Positions 13,440-23,355 of a stretch of DNA of 64,000 nt are shown here, one piece after another; the first letter of the stretch is position 1, and every line of letters begins with the position of its first letter. The DNA is taken from NCBI RefSeq assembly GCF_000787575.1, contig NW_012236531.1:519396-583395 (forward strand), read 5' to 3'. Origin of the DNA: Acytostelium subglobosum LB1. Its lineage: Eukaryota; Evosea; Eumycetozoa; Acytosteliales; Acytosteliaceae. The position numbers were made by a program, and so were the translations under genes. The notes under the pieces were generated by a model, which had not been told where the DNA came from, searched no databases, and saw only the letters and a program-made list of their open reading frames with translations.

Positions 13440-13772
13440 CTAACATCCACATCCACCACAGCCACCACAACATCCACAATTGTTCCAGCGGTTCCAGTTG
13501 TTCCATCCACCCCATCGGTTGCCGTAGCCACCCCAAGGATATCCAGAGCCACAGCCTCCCCAATTGCCACCATCATAGCCTCCACAAGCGACAGAGTTTG
13601 ATGATTGAGCAGAGCTATGTCCTTCACCACCAGAGACCACCGATGAGCTACTTGACATGATAGAAGGGGAACCAATGCGGACAATGTTGTCTAAATTGAA
13701 GTAGGATAATGATATTAGTATAATTATAATATATTATTGTACACATCAAATATACCTACTCAAGAGAGTCAT
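13440..13772 (-). CDS. HssA-like short Gly/Cys-rich protein 1
   Basis: Two exons, 13772-13760 (only 13 bases) and 13690-13440, give 87 codons. The protein starts MTLLNNIVRIGSP, has a Ser-rich stretch, the family landmark SSNSVACGG, and then a Gly/Trp/Asn/Cys-rich tail that ends CGCCGGCGGCGC. A tiny first exon, an early phase-1 intron, NSVA and a Gly/Cys tail are typical of the dictyostelid hssA/sigN/2C class of small proteins, many of which are made in prestalk or stalk cells. Function is unknown. Two relatives in this window have the same exon layout. It is divergent from the SGNH esterase, with a shared 342-base upstream region that carries an ATTACC palindrome. Confidence 0.88.
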
Positions 13773-14114
13773 AGTTTGATCAAGTTTGAGAAATATGAAT
13801 AGTTATTGTAAGATAAATGGATTGATTGATTGGTTGATTGTTGAATGGATATCATTTACCTTCATGCTTCGATGTTATTTATACTTTATCTCTCGTCTAT
13901 CAATACAGGATTATCAATCCTTAATATGGTAGTCATTACCATTATTATATATCACTACCATAATAGGTAATCATTACCATAAAAGGATAGCCTAACCTTT
14001 TTTGGATTATAATTTGGAGTGGGGTTTCTTCCAAAGTGGTGCAAACATAATGATCATTATGTACATATATAGTTTCTTGTTATTATCTCTTTCAATTATA
14101 ATGATAGGTTCATA
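13773..14114. other. Divergent promoter region, HssA-like 1 / SGNH esterase
   Basis: AT-rich intergenic region between two divergent starts. It contains the ATTACC-type elements listed separately, a TTGATT tetranucleotide run near 13830 and AT-rich blocks next to both genes. No open frame of note. Confidence 0.6.
13933..13981. promoter_or_regulatory. ATTACC inverted-repeat element upstream of HssA-like gene 1
   Basis: Two copies of TCATTACCAT lie at 13933-13942 and 13972-13981. The second sits in GGTAATCATTACC, whose six-base arms are perfect inverted repeats around a single C; the first sits in the near-match GGTAGTCATTACC. They lie 161-209 bases upstream of the HssA-like 1 start and a similar distance from the esterase start. 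The same core recurs at a matching distance upstream of the other two HssA-like genes. Binding protein unknown. Confidence 0.5.
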
Positions 14115-15354
14115 ATGTCAAAGTCAGCAGTGTCATCATCAACAACAATATTGATATCACCTAACTCTGAGAACATACAATATAAAGGAAGGATTGATAC
14201 GTCCAATCTCAACAATGAAGGTGCATACTACTTTGATTGGCCTGGTATACAGATAACATTGGTGATCAAAGGTACATCATCAATTAAAGCCGTGCTCCAG
14301 TCCAAACTTGCTCTGAATGACATTGGTGATCTACATTATGTATGTACTACCAAGCTAGACTTCATTTAGTTGATTGATTGAGTACTCACTCATACTTATA
14401 TACAATACAGAGTAAAGGCAATAAGAATATATTTGATATTGTTGTAAATGGTACATTTCATTCAGTCTTTACAATCTCATCATATGATCCAAAGATGTCT
14501 TATAGTCTGTTTGATGATGGATACCTCTCTTCTGATCAAACATATGTTGTAACATTGATAAAGAGGACAGAGGCAGCATTTGGCCGAGTCAGCTTCTTTG
14601 GATTCATCGTGGATAGTACATACATGTTGTTGCCACCTCCCATCCCTCGTTCAAGAAGATTACTATTCCTTGGTGACAGCATTACATGTGGCTATGGCAA
14701 CATGGTTATTGACCCATGCGAGTTCTCTGTTGAGACAGAGAATGTGAACTTGTAAGCGCCATCCTTCCTTCCTTAAACAGGTAAAGCCAGTAAGGTAACT
14801 AACTACCCGCATTCAAACATAGTGCATATGGATCACTGATAGCCAAACAATTGGAGGCGGATGCCTACTTTATAGCATGGTCAGGCATTGGACTTTCACG
14901 TAACTGTGATAGTCCAGATACAACATCCAAGGTTGTGTTTAAGGATATGTGGACAAGGACCTTGGCAACAAACTCATCTTTACAGTGGGAGGCTGGATTG
15001 TACCTCCCAGATGCAGTCATCATCAACTTGGGCACCAATGACTTTATAACACAACCTAATCCACCTCGAGACATATTCATTGAGGATTATACCAACCTAG
15101 TCAAAGCGATCCACAACATATATTCAAACAAGCCAAAGATATTCCTCGCATGTGGACCAATGATTGGAGATCCATGTTGTAGCTATGTTCAATCTGTTGC
15201 CGATTCAATTGACGGTGTAACATATATAGACATGCAGAACATCTTGGTAACAGCAAATGACATTGGATGTAGAGGGCATCCAGGAAAAACAGGAAATATC
15301 AAGATGGCCAATATCGCTTGTCCAATCATTCAAAAGGTGATGGAATGGGATTGA
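14115..15354 (+). CDS. SGNH-hydrolase carbohydrate esterase (CE2-like)
   Basis: Three exons (14115-14339, 14411-14751, 14823-15354) join to 365 codons. The N-terminal half (about residues 15-165) is beta-strand-rich, like the jelly-roll domain of family CE2 esterases. The C-terminal half is an SGNH hydrolase. Block I is LLFLGDSITCGYGN (nucleophile Ser), a Gly-containing block II follows in WSGIGLSRNC, block III is IINLGTNDF, and the catalytic His is in CRGHPGKTGN. CE2 enzymes remove acetyl groups from xylans and other glycans. No signal peptide is visible: the N-terminus is Ser/Thr-rich and polar, so export is doubtful unless the true start is elsewhere. CE2-type enzymes are best known from bacteria. 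The polysaccharide substrate is not predictable. Confidence 0.88.
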
Positions 15355-15413
15355 TTCATTCATAGATGGATTGATGGATGGATGAGATATTAAAGTACAT
15401 TTATTATGGATGA

Positions 15414-16654
15414 TCATTGTTGTCCTGCAGATGGACACCTCCAACGTTCATAAGTGAATGGTGGAATAACATTGACAAGGACCCCAATACCAAATGATGA
15501 GATCAAAGGTCCAACAACGAATACCCAATACTCTGTTGATGGAGTGAAGAAGAGATCAACTGAGTTAGCACATGATGTCTCATTAGTTGCGCTATCAATC
15601 AATACTTACTATCCCAAGTCCCAGATACTACAGCAGGTCCAAAGCATCTTGATATGTTGAATCCAGGCCCAGCATAATAGGACAAAAGTCCTTGCGATAT
15701 AAACAATGTAATGAACAATGTGATACCAATGACTAATGGTGCTGAAAGGATACCAAATGTCTTTGATTGTCTTGGGTCCAGTGCAACAGTGAATGTTATA
15801 AACAGGTTGAAGAATCCAAAGAGAAACTCTGTGGCCAATGCATTGCCTATTGACATTTGATTACCAAATGTACATGAAGCCAATAGTGTCCTATTGTATA
15901 TCTCGAATGGTACACAAGCATAGATGAGCGCAGAACCAATGATTGCACCAACAAGTTGAGCACAAATATACAGTGTACCCTTGACAATGGTAGTGAATCC
16001 AGTGATCATCGTTGTTAATGTTATAATAGGATTGAGTATACCACCAGAGTTTGGTCCACATGCTATGATCATGATCACCAACAAGAAGAAGTGAAATGCC
16101 GATATGAAGAATGCCTGCCAAGGATTGGGTACCAAGCCAGGTGTCGGTGTGCTGTGGTTGAAGACTGAGAAGTTGTAGTAGTTGACAACGGCAATGACGA
16201 TGCCAATGGACATGGAGGTGAACACAGCAGTGCCAATCAATTCAGTTAGGACCGCTCTTAACATGTGTTTGCTGCGTACCTCCTCCCAGCCCATCAGCAG
16301 ACTAATGTATTCTCTGAAAGAGAATGGAGTTGATTTGGTATCCTGATCATGTATCTGATCCATTTCAAGTGGCAGTGTCTTATCGTTGCCCAAATCCAAA
16401 CCAGTCTCTTTGATGTCAGAGTTGTCATAGCGTAGCAGACCGCCAGGTGTATCAGATGCCCGAACCATAATGATCTTTACACGTCTATCCCTCTGACCCA
16501 GTCTATTCCTCCTAAGTCTTGCACCATGATTTCCGACAGCTACACTAGGTTGTTGATGTTGTTGCGATTGTTGTTGCTGTTGTTGTTGATGAACTTGGTC
16601 ATTGTGTTGTTGAGGCACATGCTCTGGATCACCATTACTTGTCTCTGTTTCCAT
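15414..16654 (-). CDS. Aquaporin-like (MIP) channel with altered NPA motifs
   Basis: Two exons (16654-15610 and 15532-15414) give 387 codons. A long cytosolic N-terminus of about 120 residues is Gln-rich. Six membrane segments follow. The first half-helix loop reads GPNSGGILNPIITL, so NPA has become NPI. The second reads GPGFNISRCFGP, so NPA has become NIS while the Arg of the selectivity filter and the GP turn are kept. MIP channels conduct water or small solutes; dictyostelids have several, some active only in particular stages. The altered second motif suggests non-standard selectivity or gating. The intron holds a CTAAC block. The last exon encodes helix six and the short C-terminus. Confidence 0.9.
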
Positions 16655-16968
16655 TTATGACTATCTATGATATTGAAGATCATTGTATATGCTATCAAAC
16701 AGATAGAAGAGGTGTTGTATCACCTCCCCCTCTCAGTGTGCATGCATCAACATTATCACTCATACATTATTTGTATCAACCCTGAAGTGATGATCACTTT
16801 CACTCACTCAATCAGTCACACACCTGATCCGAAATCAACGATAACCAAAAGAATAATGAATGAGTGAACTGAAGGTCGACCAAAATGTTTATTGGGACTT
16901 CAATATTGAATAATGATCAGACCACGACCATGACCATGACCAGGACCAGGACCTTGAGGAGGGGATCA
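16655..16968. other. Spacer upstream of aquaporin-like gene
   Basis: Promoter region of the aquaporin-like gene and 3' side of HssA-like gene 2. It holds CACTCA/ATCA repeats and AT-rich sequence. I see no gene. Confidence 0.5.
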
Positions 16969-17299
16969 TTAATGGCATCCACAACCTCCTCCATTGTTCC
17001 AATTGTCACCGCCACCATTACCACGATGCCAATTGTTGTTGTCCCAATGATTGTTCCATCTTCCATCATTCCAGTGATTGTTGTTCCAATGTTTGTTTCC
17101 ACCTCCATCTCCCCAGTGAGCGACAGAGTTGGCTGACTGCGAGGCACCTTGTCCATTGGCCGAGGTCACCGAGTGTCCGGTACTAAAGATGGCTGGAGCT
17201 CCTTAGCGAGAGATATTGTCTGGTAGGATAATGTTAGATTGTGAACTATTGGGGCTAGAAGTGAAGGCGACAAGTGAGATACTTACAAAGGATAGACAT
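16969..17299 (-). pseudogene. HssA-like gene 2, interrupted by an in-frame stop (or alternatively spliced)
   Basis: The layout equals that of HssA-like gene 1: a 13-base first exon (17299-17287) and, with the CCAG acceptor, a 251-base second exon (17219-16969), so both genes total 264 bases. The deduced protein is MSIL-YNISR, a TAA stop, then GAPAIFSTGHSVTSANGQGA, followed by SANSVAHWGDGGG and an Asn/Trp/His/Gly-rich tail ending GGGCGCH. The stop sits where gene 1 has an Ile codon. An AG 20 bases further in (exon from 17198) would skip the stop and keep the frame, giving MSILSPAIFSTGH; the gene may therefore be functional through that acceptor. The intron has CTAAC and a GTAAGT donor. Its tail has far fewer cysteines than the other copies. 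Confidence 0.65.
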
Positions 17300-17446
17300 T
17301 CTTTCAAATTTGATGATTGATTGATTATAGATTGATAGTTTGTTGTTTGGATTGATATTAATAATATTTATGGTTGATTGAAAGATTGAAAGTTGAGTTT
17401 AGGTCATTATATACTCTTTCATCAATCACATTCATAGCCCGATTTG

Positions 17447-17478
17447 GAAGTGATTACCAAATCAGGAAGTGATTACCA
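17447..17478. promoter_or_regulatory. Tandem GGAAGTGATTACC element upstream of HssA-like gene 2
   Basis: The 14-base string GGAAGTGATTACCA occurs twice, at 17447-17460 and 17465-17478, 148-179 bases upstream of the start of HssA-like gene 2. The GATTACC core matches the elements upstream of HssA-like genes 1 and 3. Confidence 0.5.
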
Positions 17479-17568
17479 TATTTGGTATTGATCATCATAT
17501 ATGGAATTGACTACTATATTAAATTGATACATACACACTACTGCTTGATATGGAGCTGAGACAATGAG

Positions 17569-20500
17569 TTAGCGAGGTTTATTGCCTGTACTACTTGTTC
17601 CACTACTACTTCTACTCCTGCTCTGTGTTGGTATCTTCTTTGTTCCATTCAAAAACCTCTTGTTGCGCCATATTGTAAAGATGGTAAGGGTAGATGGGTA
17701 GTGACCGCCATGTCCTGGTACCGCAGCAGAGGTTGTAATGTTCTTCCTTCGTTTGCTATGGCCATTGGTCTTGGAAAGTGCCGAAGCTGGTGACCTGGGT
17801 ACGCTAGAAGTTGGTGCCACAGACCGCCTACAGACTAGTTCACGCAGACCTGCCGGCAGAACATTGCGTGGGATGGCATCCTTATAGTACCAGCTCATAA
17901 CAAGAACGGCCAGATGCTCTGGAAGATGGCAATCACCAAGAAGTTGTTTGAATGACTTTCCAAATACGAGCTGTCTGAGTGAGGATGAAAGGGTGCCGGC
18001 CGGAAGTGCCTGGTTGAACTCATCCCCGAATCGCAAGCACTCCAACGCCGAGGGCAGGGCTCCGACCGGCAGAACCTGGTTGTACTGGTCACCAAAGCGC
18101 AGGAACTTTAGAGTAGAGGGCAGGGTACCAACAGGCAGTACCTGGTTGAACTCCTTGCCAAAGCTCAGATGCTCAAGGTGCTCGGGGAGGGAGCCGAAAG
18201 CCAGGTGTCGATCGAAAAAGGAGCTGAGACTCAGGACCTGAAGCGAAGCCGGGAACGAGTCTGGAATTATCGGTTGATTGAACGATCCGTGGAGCTTGAT
18301 CGAGCGCACCGAGCATGGTATGGTGCCCGGCCATATCGGTTGATTGAAGGCGCCATCAAACTTGATCGAAAGCAGTGACGCTGGAAGGGTGCCCCGCTCA
18401 ATGGGCTGGTTAAAGTCTTGGAGGAAGTACAGCCTCTCCACAGTGTCGGGGATTGGATGTACGAATGGCATGTTGATGTAGATTACATATGTCTTCTGGC
18501 CATATGTAACATTAGGATGAGCATGCTTCAGGATCTTTTGAAGCGTAGCACGGTCTTCACGCTTGGCCTGCAGCAGCGACTTTACAAACTCGCGAAGGTC
18601 CGCCGAGTATCTTTGTTCGGATATAACTACATTGTCCCTGTCGTCCTCTATCAATGAATGATTCCTCTCATCGTCTGGATGGCTATAGTGTGTATGTTAG
18701 TCAGTATCTGGTCGGCAAGACTGGACTGCTATGCGTACGTACCATGAGAGAAGTCGAAGAATGGTTGACCCGACAGAGTATATGTCTGCTCGTGAGTCAA
18801 TGTCGTCCGCTTTCTGCGCCACTTCCAAAGCAAGGTATCCAAGTGTTCCAACTATTCCGGATGATTGTCCCGAGCTTGTATCACTGATGCTACTCAGATT
18901 GATTTGTCTAATCATCTCACATATGCCACCAGCTGTCATTGGCGCTTGCACTGGTACTTGCATAGTGTCATTGTCCACGTTATTGTTGTTGATGTTGTTG
19001 CTGCTGTTGCTGATCTCGATCACTATACGATGATCTCTTCCCTGGTCACTGGACTCGGTGTCGCCAGACCCTGTATCACTGTCACTGTCACTGTCGCTGT
19101 CATCATCACCATCATCACCTTTGTCAGACTCGGTGTCTGTTTCGCTGTCAGAGTCATCGATTATCTTTGAACAACCAAAGTCACCAAGTACCAACTGATT
19201 GTTCTTCAAGAATATATTGCCAGGTTTGATGTCGAAGTGGATGATTGAATGATTGTCCAGTGTTGTCAATATATTCAGTAGCTCTGAGCAATGCTTCCAT
19301 ATCGTCTCTTCATTGACAAATGTGAATGTATCTCTAAGTTGTGATCTTCTCAACATTGAATGATGCACTATCATTGTCTTTAGTGATTCGTTGCTGCAAT
19401 GGATGTGGATGTTGATGTGAGTGAGTGAGTGGCTTGAGGCCTTGGACCTTGGACTTTTGGACCATAATAATAACATACGATTGTTCAATGTCTTGGATGT
19501 ATTGATGTAGGTCGCCACCTTCGCAGTATTCCATCACAATGTATACTCGCTTGATCTCGGGATCACGATAATGATTGATATACTTGACAATATGTGGACA
19601 GTGCCTCAATCGTTGCATCGCTGCAATCTCTGTGAATATCCTATCATACTGCTTCTGTGTGAATGTCGCGTAATCAATCTGCTTGCATACTCTCTACATT
19701 GATTGAATGATGTCAGTGAATGATTGATCGTGAGTGATGAGAGTGGGGATGTGTGGGGGGCTGGAATAGCTCCAGCCATGAGCCACCCCAATGGATAACA
19801 TACCAGTTCCTTGGACTCAGAGTCCATGCATAGGAACACCTTGTTGCTACCATTTCCAAACTGTAGGAGTATGTCAAATAGCCAACCATTGATGTCCACT
19901 TGACGAAAGAAGTGACTGGGGTAGATTGGATGTTGATATGACGATCCACCGCCGCCAACGTATGGATGATAGAGCATCTTGACCATGAGTGTCAGTCCAT
20001 TGTGTAGCAGGATGTTTGAGAATCGCAGTACAAAGTTGCCTTCATCATGCGCATGATATGAATACGTGACACTGACCATCGCTCTGGAATGACTTGGGGG
20101 TCCACTCAATCTTGATCATCATGTTGCGCTCTTCGCCAGGCGTGACCACGAGGAAGTGGCACTTCTGTGACTGTTGGTTGGCGATGGTGATGCCATTCTG
20201 CGAGTCGTCGTACGTGAGCGTGTACATGACATCCTTCTCCAGATGGCGAAAGTCGTCGCCGGACGTGAGCACGTGACTCAGGTCTTGGTCGCCAATGCAA
20301 AGGTATGTCAGCGAGTTGGGCAGGACCTCGCGCGGGATGATCTGGGAGTAGTCGTTGCCAAGGGTGAGCTCGCTAAGGTTGCCCGGCAGCGTGTGTGCGG
20401 TGAACGGGTGATTGAACAGCCTGCCAAACTGAAGCGACGTGAGTGACTCTGGCAACACTTTATCGCCAATCGGTTGTTTAAAGTATGTGCCCAGTGTGAG

Positions 20501-20818
20501 GGAGGTGAGCGACGAGGGCAGACTGTGAGGCTTCAATACTTGGTTGAAGTGCTCGCCAAAGATGAGTGAGCGCAGCTTCTGTGGCAGGATACCTGCGTTT
20601 ATCAGACAGTTGTAGTCACGGCCAAAGATGATGCAGATGACCGATTGGGGAAGGATGGGTGCGGTAAACGGTTGGTTAAAGTGTTTTCCAAAGCGAATGG
20701 TCATCACTCCATATGGGAACATGTCTGGCAACAGCGGTCTGTTGAACCTATCCGCAAACACCAACTCCTTCACAGGCTTTGGTAGTAGCGGTGCCATGTC
20801 ATCTGTTGATGCTAACAT
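17569..20818 (-). CDS. FNIP-repeat protein kinase with FNIP arrays on both sides of the kinase domain
   Basis: Five coding blocks (20818-20077, 20039-19804, 19693-19479, 19393-18743, 18682-17569) total 985 codons. Residues about 10-190 are FNIP repeats. A beta-rich module (about 195-280; CHFLVVTPGEERN then TYSYHAHDEGNFVLRFSN) resembles a GOLD domain. The kinase runs from about 303 to 620: glycine loop FGNGSNKVF, lysine in VCKQI, IVMEYCEGGDL, catalytic loop IIHFDIKPGNIF (HRD changed to HFD), DFG in LGDFGCSK, and GTLGYLALEV where APE is expected. More FNIP repeats follow at about 690-885, then a basic Ser-rich tail. D. discoideum has a small group of FNIP kinases (fnk). The join between the first two blocks needs either a 37-base intron without a CTAAC block or a one-base frame slip; the beta-module reading across it favours the slip. 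Confidence 0.85.
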
Positions 20819-21621
20819 CTTTGTTTATGAATGTGTGTATGTATATAGGTGTGTCTCTGTGAGTGTATGTGTGAGGGGATGAGTCTACCTCACATCAGTG
20901 TTTGTGTGTATCTATCTGATCACTGATATATATATATCTTAGTTTTAAGATATATCTCTATCTCTATCTCTCTCTTAATATATATCTTTATAACTTGTGA
21001 CTCTTTAGATTCAATGATGATGAGGAGGAAGTGGAAGAGGGAGGAGGAAGAGGTAGTGTTCTACGAGCTTGCAAGGCACCGTTTGGGGTCAATGGCTGTA
21101 TTGATTCATCACACTTTCTACCTTTAACCCCGTGATTGATGGATTGCAATCATCCAATCAAAATCATCATAATCATTATTACTCACTCTGTCAATCAATC
21201 AAGCCCACAACACACACATGTATAAGGCATCTATCAATCACATTATTGACTGGTTGATTGACATGACAGGTAGTGTTAATGTATGTGTGGGTATGTGTGT
21301 GTGTGTGTATGTATAAGTGTGTGGTGGCAATCAATCAATCAACACAGTCGAATCAACAACCCACATCACTCAATCATAAGACACCACAAAGCGCCTCTTG
21401 GCTGATGGATTGTCACTAAACACAGTCTATGGACTTCATTGACAATGGTGGGTAATGTTGAGATAAATGGGAAGTTGGTGTGTCAAAGGGTCTCAACTTT
21501 ATTCTTACTTCGAAGCCAACGTGTTCTGTCCCATGCCATGTGCCTCCTTAAAAGTTGAGTTCTTATCACTTTGGGATTGTGTTATAAATAGCCACAACAA
21601 TAAATACAACTACAACTAATT
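20819..21621. other. Divergent spacer, FNIP kinase / C39-like peptidase
   Basis: Shared upstream region of two divergent genes. It holds TATCTC/ATAT runs near 20930, a GA-rich purine tract near 21020, GT repeats near 21290 and TCAA tetranucleotides. No convincing exon. Confidence 0.5.
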
Positions 21622-22461
21622 ATGATGATACTCAAAGTAGAGCCACAATACCAATACCCTGCACTGCCTACAGGCTGTGAAGTCACTGCTATATCAATGT
21701 TACTGCAGTACTGTTGCAGTAACTTCATCAACAATAACAACAACAACAACAAGAACAACAAGGAGACGATATTGTCATTGGCATCATCATCGTTTACAAA
21801 GGAATCATTGGCTCAAAGTGTTGTCAAAGAATGTGATCCAGTTATTATGAAGGATGATGATGATTTGATACCTGTTGGTGGCAATCCTTATAGATCATTC
21901 GTTGGCCAGCCCACATCTACTCAATCATTCGGCATGTTTCATACACCATCCTACAAGCTCATCACTGACCTACTCCAACATCATGCCATCGACTCATACT
22001 TTACATGTATCAATCTAACAACACAATGCAACTCAACTCAATCCTCATCATTGTTGAACAATGGATACCCTCTACAACTCAATGAGAGTAAAGATTACAT
22101 TAATGCAAGACTCAATCACTTTAAGGATTGTGATGACAATGACAACATCAATAATGATGATGATGTTAAACTACTCATTGATCATATTGATAAACACAAG
22201 ATACCAATTGTTATATGGATGACACTTGAACTTAGAGAACCATCTATAACTGATACATGGAGGGATGTCAATGTGCTGGATAACTTTATTCATTGGGTAA
22301 CACCAGAGCACTGTGCATTGCTGGTTGGATACACTGACAACGAGTACATCATCAACGATCCTCATACTGGCAAAGTGGAGCATTACAACAAACATCTATT
22401 CATCAAGAGATGGAGACAGATGGGAAGGCAAGCAGTGACAATCATCCCAACTACATTGTAA
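21622..22461 (+). CDS. C39-like cysteine peptidase domain protein (YvpB-like)
   Basis: Intronless gene for 279 residues. It matches the bacterial peptidase_C39-like family (papain fold, often annotated YvpB). The Cys is in PTGCEVTAISMLL (C19), a family landmark NPYRSFVGQPTSTQSFGMF lies in the middle, the His is in TPEHCALLVGY (about H230) and the Asp in YIINDPHTGKV (about D246). All three catalytic positions look intact. Asn-rich and Ser-rich insertions after residues 35 and 130 are of dictyostelid style, so the gene is resident and not contamination. No signal peptide is seen, whereas bacterial relatives are usually exported. Function is unknown. The lack of introns and the bacterial affinity suggest old horizontal transfer. 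Confidence 0.85.
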   Translation: MMILKVEPQYQYPALPTGCEVTAISMLLQYCCSNFINNNNNNNKNNKETILSLASSSFTKESLAQSVVKECDPVIMKDDDDLIPVGGNPYRSFVGQPTSTQSFGMFHTPSYKLITDLLQHHAIDSYFTCINLTTQCNSTQSSSLLNNGYPLQLNESKDYINARLNHFKDCDDNDNINNDDDVKLLIDHIDKHKIPIVIWMTLELREPSITDTWRDVNVLDNFIHWVTPEHCALLVGYTDNEYIINDPHTGKVEHYNKHLFIKRWRQMGRQAVTIIPTTL

Positions 22462-22487
22462 TATCACATCATAAAGTTTATTCAATA

Positions 22488-23122
22488 TCAAACTTGGTAA
22501 TAAGTTGGTTGTCCACCATTGGTTAACAATGGTGTAGTGTCATTGGATACATATATCACATGTTGTTGAGGTTGTAGTGGTTGTTGCTTGGCCAAGCATA
22601 CTGTTGGCGTATCAGATATATGGATTCTCAACTTGATCGCGACATATTTGATATATGACTCCTTTGTCAATTGGAATTGGATACCTCTATGGATGTACCT
22701 TTTTGTTATTTCATTTGATAGAATCATCATCCTAGCTAAACTCTATTGATTGGATGGATTGGATTAGTGATTGAATTGATTGATTGGATTGGATTATGGA
22801 ATGGACTTACATTGGATTTAATAACATGTAATGAATATATTATTACGAATATTATAATTAAACATATTGAAAAGGGAATGAGTCCATATACATAGTTTCC
22901 AATTGAGTATTCAAATGCAATTAATCCTACACTAACAATAGCCATAAGATATTGTAAAATATAAAGTGATGCTACTAATTTATGATTGGGCCATAATTGA
23001 TTATATTGATCCACAATTGAATTATATTCCTCTCTTCCAAAGTAACTCTGTATTTGATCATAATTATGATAAACAAACTTTGGATTCACTACTCCTACAA
23101 TATCAACATCGTGACAAATCAT
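22488..23122 (-). CDS. Uncharacterised two-helix membrane protein
   Basis: Two exons (23122-22811 and 22742-22488) give 188 codons. Residues 1-50 are polar (MICHDVDIVGVVNPKFVYHN onwards). Two hydrophobic segments follow at about 51-75 (LYILQYLMAIVSVGLIAF) and 80-102 (IPFSICLIIIFVIIYSLHVI). The C-terminal half is polar, beta-like and ends in a PxYxxV tail. I do not recognise the family. The gene is AT-rich compared with its neighbours. It converges with the C39-like gene, leaving only 26 bases between stops. Confidence 0.75.
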
Positions 23123-23355
23123 TTTATAAAATTAATGGTTAGTATCTTTATATTTATGTATATGTATATATATTTGATTGATTGGATAAAGTAAAGTATA
23201 CATATACAATGTATTATTTATAAATTACTAATTGAGTCTCGTCTCGGAATCTCAGTTCAACTAGTGATGGTCCATCATCCAAAACAAGGTCGTTTTCCCT
23301 GATCCACTCTCGCGAGAAAGATGGATATTTTTTTCCGAGATTGATTGAGTACTGG

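Noticed and set aside
13361-13684. 107-codon minus-strand frame overlapping HssA-like gene 1
   Set aside because: The alternative frame carries the NSVACGG landmark and the Gly/Cys tail; this one is a shadow.
20819-21621. Retroelement or DNA transposon in the larger spacers
   Set aside because: No terminal repeats, target-site duplications or transposase, reverse-transcriptase or integrase motifs were seen anywhere in the window.
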